Shown: piece after piece, positions 60,235 to 64,000 of the stretch
How the letters are laid out: each line of letters starts with the position of its first letter
How positions within the stretch are numbered: position 1 is the first letter of the stretch
Notes under the pieces: model-generated
Seen by the model: the letters and a program-made list of their open reading frames with translations, nothing else
Databases searched by the model: none
Told to the model about the DNA's origin: nothing
Origin: Synaphobranchus kaupii
Lineage: Eukaryota > Chordata > Actinopteri > Anguilliformes > Synaphobranchidae
Direction of reading: 5' to 3'
NCBI GenBank assembly: GCA_029718625.1
Contig: CM056380.1
Coordinates: 46,104,596-46,168,595 of the forward strand
DNA length: 64,000 bases
Program-made: the position numbers and the translations under genes

Positions 60235-60773
60235 CAGTACTGTGCAAAAGTCTTAGGCACCCTAGATTTTTTATTTAAACGTTTTCTTAGATATATATTT
60301 TTTTTTCTTCTGCATTAGTGTGTCAGTAGAAAAGAGGAAATAAAAAATTTCCAAACAATCATTTTCCAAAATATTAATTGAACTATCTTCAGCGAAAAGA
60401 ACAAGGAGTCCTGAACAGGTGGTATGGCCTCCACAGAGCCCTGATCTCGACATCATCCAGGCTGTCTGGGATTACCTGGACAGACAGAAGCAAGCAAGAC
60501 AGCCAAAGTCTGCAGAAGAACTGTGGAAAGTTCTACCAGCTGATTTTCTTATTAAACTGCACAACAGTGTACCTAAGATAATTGCAGCAGTTTTAAAGGC
60601 AGAGGGTGGTCACACCAAATATAGATTTTTATTTTTTTTAACGGTTTACTGCTCTTTATAGTCAATTGTTTTATATTTATTAACTTTTCATTTTGTTATT
60701 TTTGAAAGCATCTTCGCTTTACAGATTTTTTTTAATTTTTTTTACATGTGCCTAAGACTTTTGCACAGTACTG
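60235..60773 (+). mobile_element. Internally deleted Tc1-like element
   Basis: 539 bp between TA dinucleotides with 26-bp perfect inverted ends that start CAGTACTGTGCAAAAGTC and continue to TAGGCAC. The interior keeps only the 3' part of a transposase gene. The family differs from the 26843-28487 copy in end sequence. It could only have moved with transposase supplied elsewhere. Confidence 0.9.
60378..60640 (+). pseudogene. Tc1 transposase C-terminal fragment
   Basis: Visible are RKEQGVLNR, then after a frameshift near 60418 MVWPPQSPDLDIIQAVWDYL and DRQKQARQPKSAEELWKVL, up to KIIAAVLKAEGGHTKY. These match the C-terminal third of Tc1-family transposases. In the usual PPQSPDLNPIE motif the catalytic Glu is replaced by Gln. 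The N-terminal DNA-binding domain and both catalytic Asp residues are deleted. Confidence 0.85.
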
Positions 60774-61474
60774 TATATCTGTATCATATAATATGTGTAC
60801 AGTGTGTCATACATACTCTATTTCTCTTTCTCTCACGTACACACACACACACACGCTCACCGGACGTCAATGGAAGCAGTAGAGGTGACCCTTTTGCTGA
60901 TAGGTTGCTTTGCTGAAGTAGCCCCGGTGTTTGGAGTCAAAGGTCACGGAGCGGAGGCGTCCTGAAACAAGGCACATCCTCACACGTCACTGGATGAACA
61001 GGATGAAAGTTCCACCAGTGTTTATATGTCTACCGCACACACCACCTTGCACTATCGCACTCGTATGCACACGTCTGCATGCACACGTACTCATGCTCTC
61101 TCGTACACGCACACTCACACACACACGCATACGCACTCACACAGGCTTTTCCTTCCTTTGGCTGAGTACTATATTTAGTGACTGAGGCACCTGTGAGACT
61201 GAGAGTGCGGCAGTTGAATGGAAGCCTGCGACATCACAGGAAAGACAGGCGGGGGCCACGGGGGGTCACACGACGGGATAACAAACACGTCGCCACTCAG
61301 TCAGCATTCCAGATGACATCATCACCTGAGGCGGGGGCGGGTGCAGGGCGGGAAAGAGGGGGGAGGGGTCAGAGGACAGCCTTCCTGTGACAGGCTCCGA
61401 AACTGGCCTGTTGGGAGTCTCCATTTTGGAGTCATGTCATTCCCAGAATTCACCCCCCCCCCAAATGAAACAGA

Positions 61475-61745
61475 GGCTGTGTCCGAATCAGAGCCCTATC
61501 TACTGCGTCCTGTGTAGTGTGTTTTAGTATACTGTATACTACTTACTGCATACTTTTTAGTGACATGCAGTATGAAAAAATGTCTTCCATACTATTATCA
61601 GCGAAAAACCAGAATTAAGTATATCATAAGGGGATATTAAGAAGACTCAATTTTCCGAATTGTCACGCACTTAACAGCTTTTTTAAAACAGTATACTCAA
61701 CTGGCATACTGAATAGTAGGCAAGTGCGCTGACTTGGAAACAGCC
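61475..61745. mobile_element. 271-bp MITE of the family split at 11740-13496
   Basis: Opens with GGCTGTGTCCGAATCAG, identical to the element at 11740, and stays similar for about 40 bp. It closes with CTGACTTGGAAACAGCC as a degenerate inverted end. The interior is rich in GTATACT/GCATACT motifs. Non-coding. Confidence 0.75.
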
Positions 61746-64000
61746 ACAGTGAGTGTGATCTTTTTCTTTTTATTCAATCCTATTTATGTTCTATATCGAT
61801 TATACAGATCGTTCATACAGCTATTTATTTTTAGAGAAAGTTTAACACCTTGCTCATGGTTTATAATATTACTATAGAGGTTCAGGACCTGGATGAGAAA
61901 GCTGTTGGTCGGAATCACATTGGGAATATTACTCAGTTTTATAAACGTACTCACCCTAAAATTACATGAATTGATTCCATGCATATCCATCTGCACAAGT
62001 CATTAACGTCGGAAATTAGCATTGTAATTCACACTTCATAAGGTGGACTGCTTAGCATGTAAATTAGTCACTGATGTTATCTAATGCGTCTGCGAAAAAT
62101 CATATCCAAGCAACAAAACAACCACCACTACAAACAGCTGCTTCTGTGGCTTTCATCAACGTAAATACACATCGACTCTTTTTTGACCGGGCGCTACATC
62201 AATGACAAATGAAACCAGGAAAGGCCTCCACACATCTGAGGGCTTCCTAGCCGCGTGTCGCTACCGCGCACGTTAGCTCCAGCGCTCATACCGGGGGTTG
62301 GACCGCTCGTCTCAGCGGACAGATTGTGATCCCGTCGAGAAAGGGACAGCACTGTGACTCAGAGATGCTCCTCGGCGCTGCGCAGGACGGCGAACGCGGC
62401 GCTTCCTCACAGCCCTGACGCGGGCGCCCTTCGTGCTAACGACAGTGAATCGATGAATACGTTACTGTATTCTGGTGCATTGCTTCTTATTCATCCACTG
62501 TGAATACAGCGGTCTGTGTGTCTGTGTCAATTTGACCTAGGGCCCACTGAGGAATTACACATCTGACTAAAAGTGATTGCATAGATATCTGATTATATAT
62601 CACATAATATGTTTGCAGTGTCCCTGCAAGAAATACTATTTCTCTTTTTCTTTTTTATTTGATGGATTTTATTGTTAGAAGCGTAGATGCAGATTACATA
62701 GCATGCCCCATTTTACCTCTCTATTTCCGTGTGACAAGGGCAGCCCTCGTGTCATTGACGATGAATCGTTTTCTTAGGAGCCCAGACTCATTTTGTAAAT
62801 GGCGTACAGTGCGCCGGTCTCGCTCGTGTCGGGGAAACAAACCTGGCAAATGTGATTAATCTGTCTGGTGCGGCAGGATGGCGGCCTGCCTGACCCGCGC
62901 TTAGGGTCCATCGCCTGCGAGTACAGGTGAGGCCGAGGCAAGAGAAACACACCTGGAACACACCTGTAGACCTCCACCCCGCCTCTCACATGTCTGTCTC
63001 TGCCTCCACCTCACCTGACAGACAGATTCAACCACGTCAATGTCTGCGATAAGCAAGACTTAGTATAGGTTTCCGTAGTGATGGGTATTTATAGCTGTAC
63101 TGTGTAAAATGGCAGCTACTGTATCTACTATATTTCTAATTCTTTTTTGGATAGTCTGCTGTGAGGTCCCGCCTACTGGAGCGGTTCTCACATTTCTTTT
63201 CCGTTAATCCCCCGTTGCTCAGGACCTATGGTCCTTTCTCGGCGCCTACCTCACGCCATCCCGTCCCCCTCTAGAACATTCCCCCTCCTGCCCTCTCCTG
63301 CTGGCGCCCGTCCCCTTGCCAGCATCCCTTGCCCTGCCTGCTGGGCTAACTTTCCCGTCTTCCCACTGCGGCATTCTGGCGTTCCCTCTCTCTCTGGCAG
63401 GAAGTGCCCCTCGGCGCACGGCACCACCAGGCTGCCGGCCATTTTCTGCCCAGCAACAGAGCCTGAGCATGGTGGGTTTGGAGAGGTTACCTCCACCCCC
63501 CACCCCCCCCCCCCCCCCCCCCCACCCCCATCTCTGTCTGTTTGCTGGTAGTTATTACAGAGTGAAAATGTGCCGAGTGACAGAGGAATATACAACCTGC
63601 AGGAAGATAAGCGTGACTGTCCTGCAGGTTCTCTGACACAGAACGGGTTCTGTGAAACCCTCCCCTCCTTTTACCCCCACCCTCCATTCCCCCCTGTCTC
63701 TGTTCTCCCATGTTTACTCTTGAAGTCTTCCAGCTGACCACACTGGTAGCTCTCAACTTATCCTCTGGTTGCCAGGGAGATATGGAAGGAGAATGTTGAG
63801 CAAAGGACACCTCACGTCCTTTACTGTTTTCTTTTCTCTGTTTTATTTTTTTTGGTTGATTCGGTTTATCATCCGTTCAGTGTTCAGATGCCTTTGTGAC
63901 AAGCCATTGGCCAATGGCCTAACATGGTCAGACCAGGTTTTCTACCCGTCATAACACATGCAGTGAATGAGTGTTGGGTGGGCTTGGTGCTCACTGCTCA
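61746..64000. other. Unique intronic sequence at right edge
   Basis: No gene found. Around 62640-62960 lies low-repeat sequence with ATTTTGTAAATGGCGTAC and AAATGTGATTAATCTGTC, a possible conserved non-coding element. A poly-C/CACCCCC run occupies 63495-63530; the Pro- or Gly-rich frames across it are artefacts. Confidence 0.4.

Noticed and set aside
63487..63595. Gly/Pro-rich frames across a C run
   Set aside because: Homopolymer artefact in several frames on both strands, with no gene context.

Overview
The window is vertebrate nuclear DNA, almost certainly from a ray-finned (teleost) fish. It has GT/AG-spliced genes with long introns, very many (CA)n, (GCAC)n and (CT)n microsatellites, Tc1-like transposons, a tRNA-derived SINE and numerous short inverted-repeat elements. 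No prokaryotic operon, CRISPR array or viral gene was seen. The species cannot be named from the sequence alone.

Two protein-coding genes are recognisable, arranged head to head. On the minus strand, positions 7217-15946 hold eight coding exons of srbd1 (S1 RNA-binding domain protein 1, a Tex-like nucleic-acid-binding protein). They encode the first 445 codons. The rest of the gene (end of the Tex N-terminal region, YqgF-like, HhH and S1 domains) is not visible and must lie left of position 1. A probable non-coding first exon and promoter sit at 17018-17150. On the plus strand, 21267-21614 is the first coding exon of prkce (protein kinase C epsilon), carrying most of the N-terminal C2 domain. 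A CpG-rich promoter and long 5' UTR precede it. No second prkce exon was found, so 21615-64000 is read as the beginning of a very long intron 1. As far as I recall, the same two genes lie next to each other, divergently, in mammals (human 2p21), so the order is an old vertebrate synteny.

Layout: 1-7216, a large srbd1 intron with CpG-rich patches and a possible conserved non-coding stretch; 7217-15946, srbd1 exons with transposon-derived insertions in the introns (a hAT-like MITE, a 0.94-kb inverted-repeat element, a 0.49-kb foldback element, and a MITE split by a Tx1/L1-type LINE fragment); 15947-17150, srbd1 intron 1, 5' UTR exon and promoter; 17151-20280, intergenic DNA; 20281-21614, prkce promoter, 5' UTR and exon 1; 21615-64000, prkce intron 1. 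That intron holds a degraded IR/DR-type Tc1 element, a CR1-like LINE remnant, a 1.9-kb inverted-repeat element, a SINE, several MITEs, an internally deleted Tc1 copy, a 284-bp direct duplication and five sizeable minisatellites (units of 46, 20, 37, 35 and 38 bp).

I see no new multi-gene system. The most interesting signals are structural. A long RNA-hairpin-forming element lies 26-27 nt after an srbd1 splice donor. One MITE family has two inverted copies, one of which splits a minisatellite. One minisatellite repeats a GC box about 20 times. The RACK-binding octapeptide of PKC epsilon carries two substitutions.
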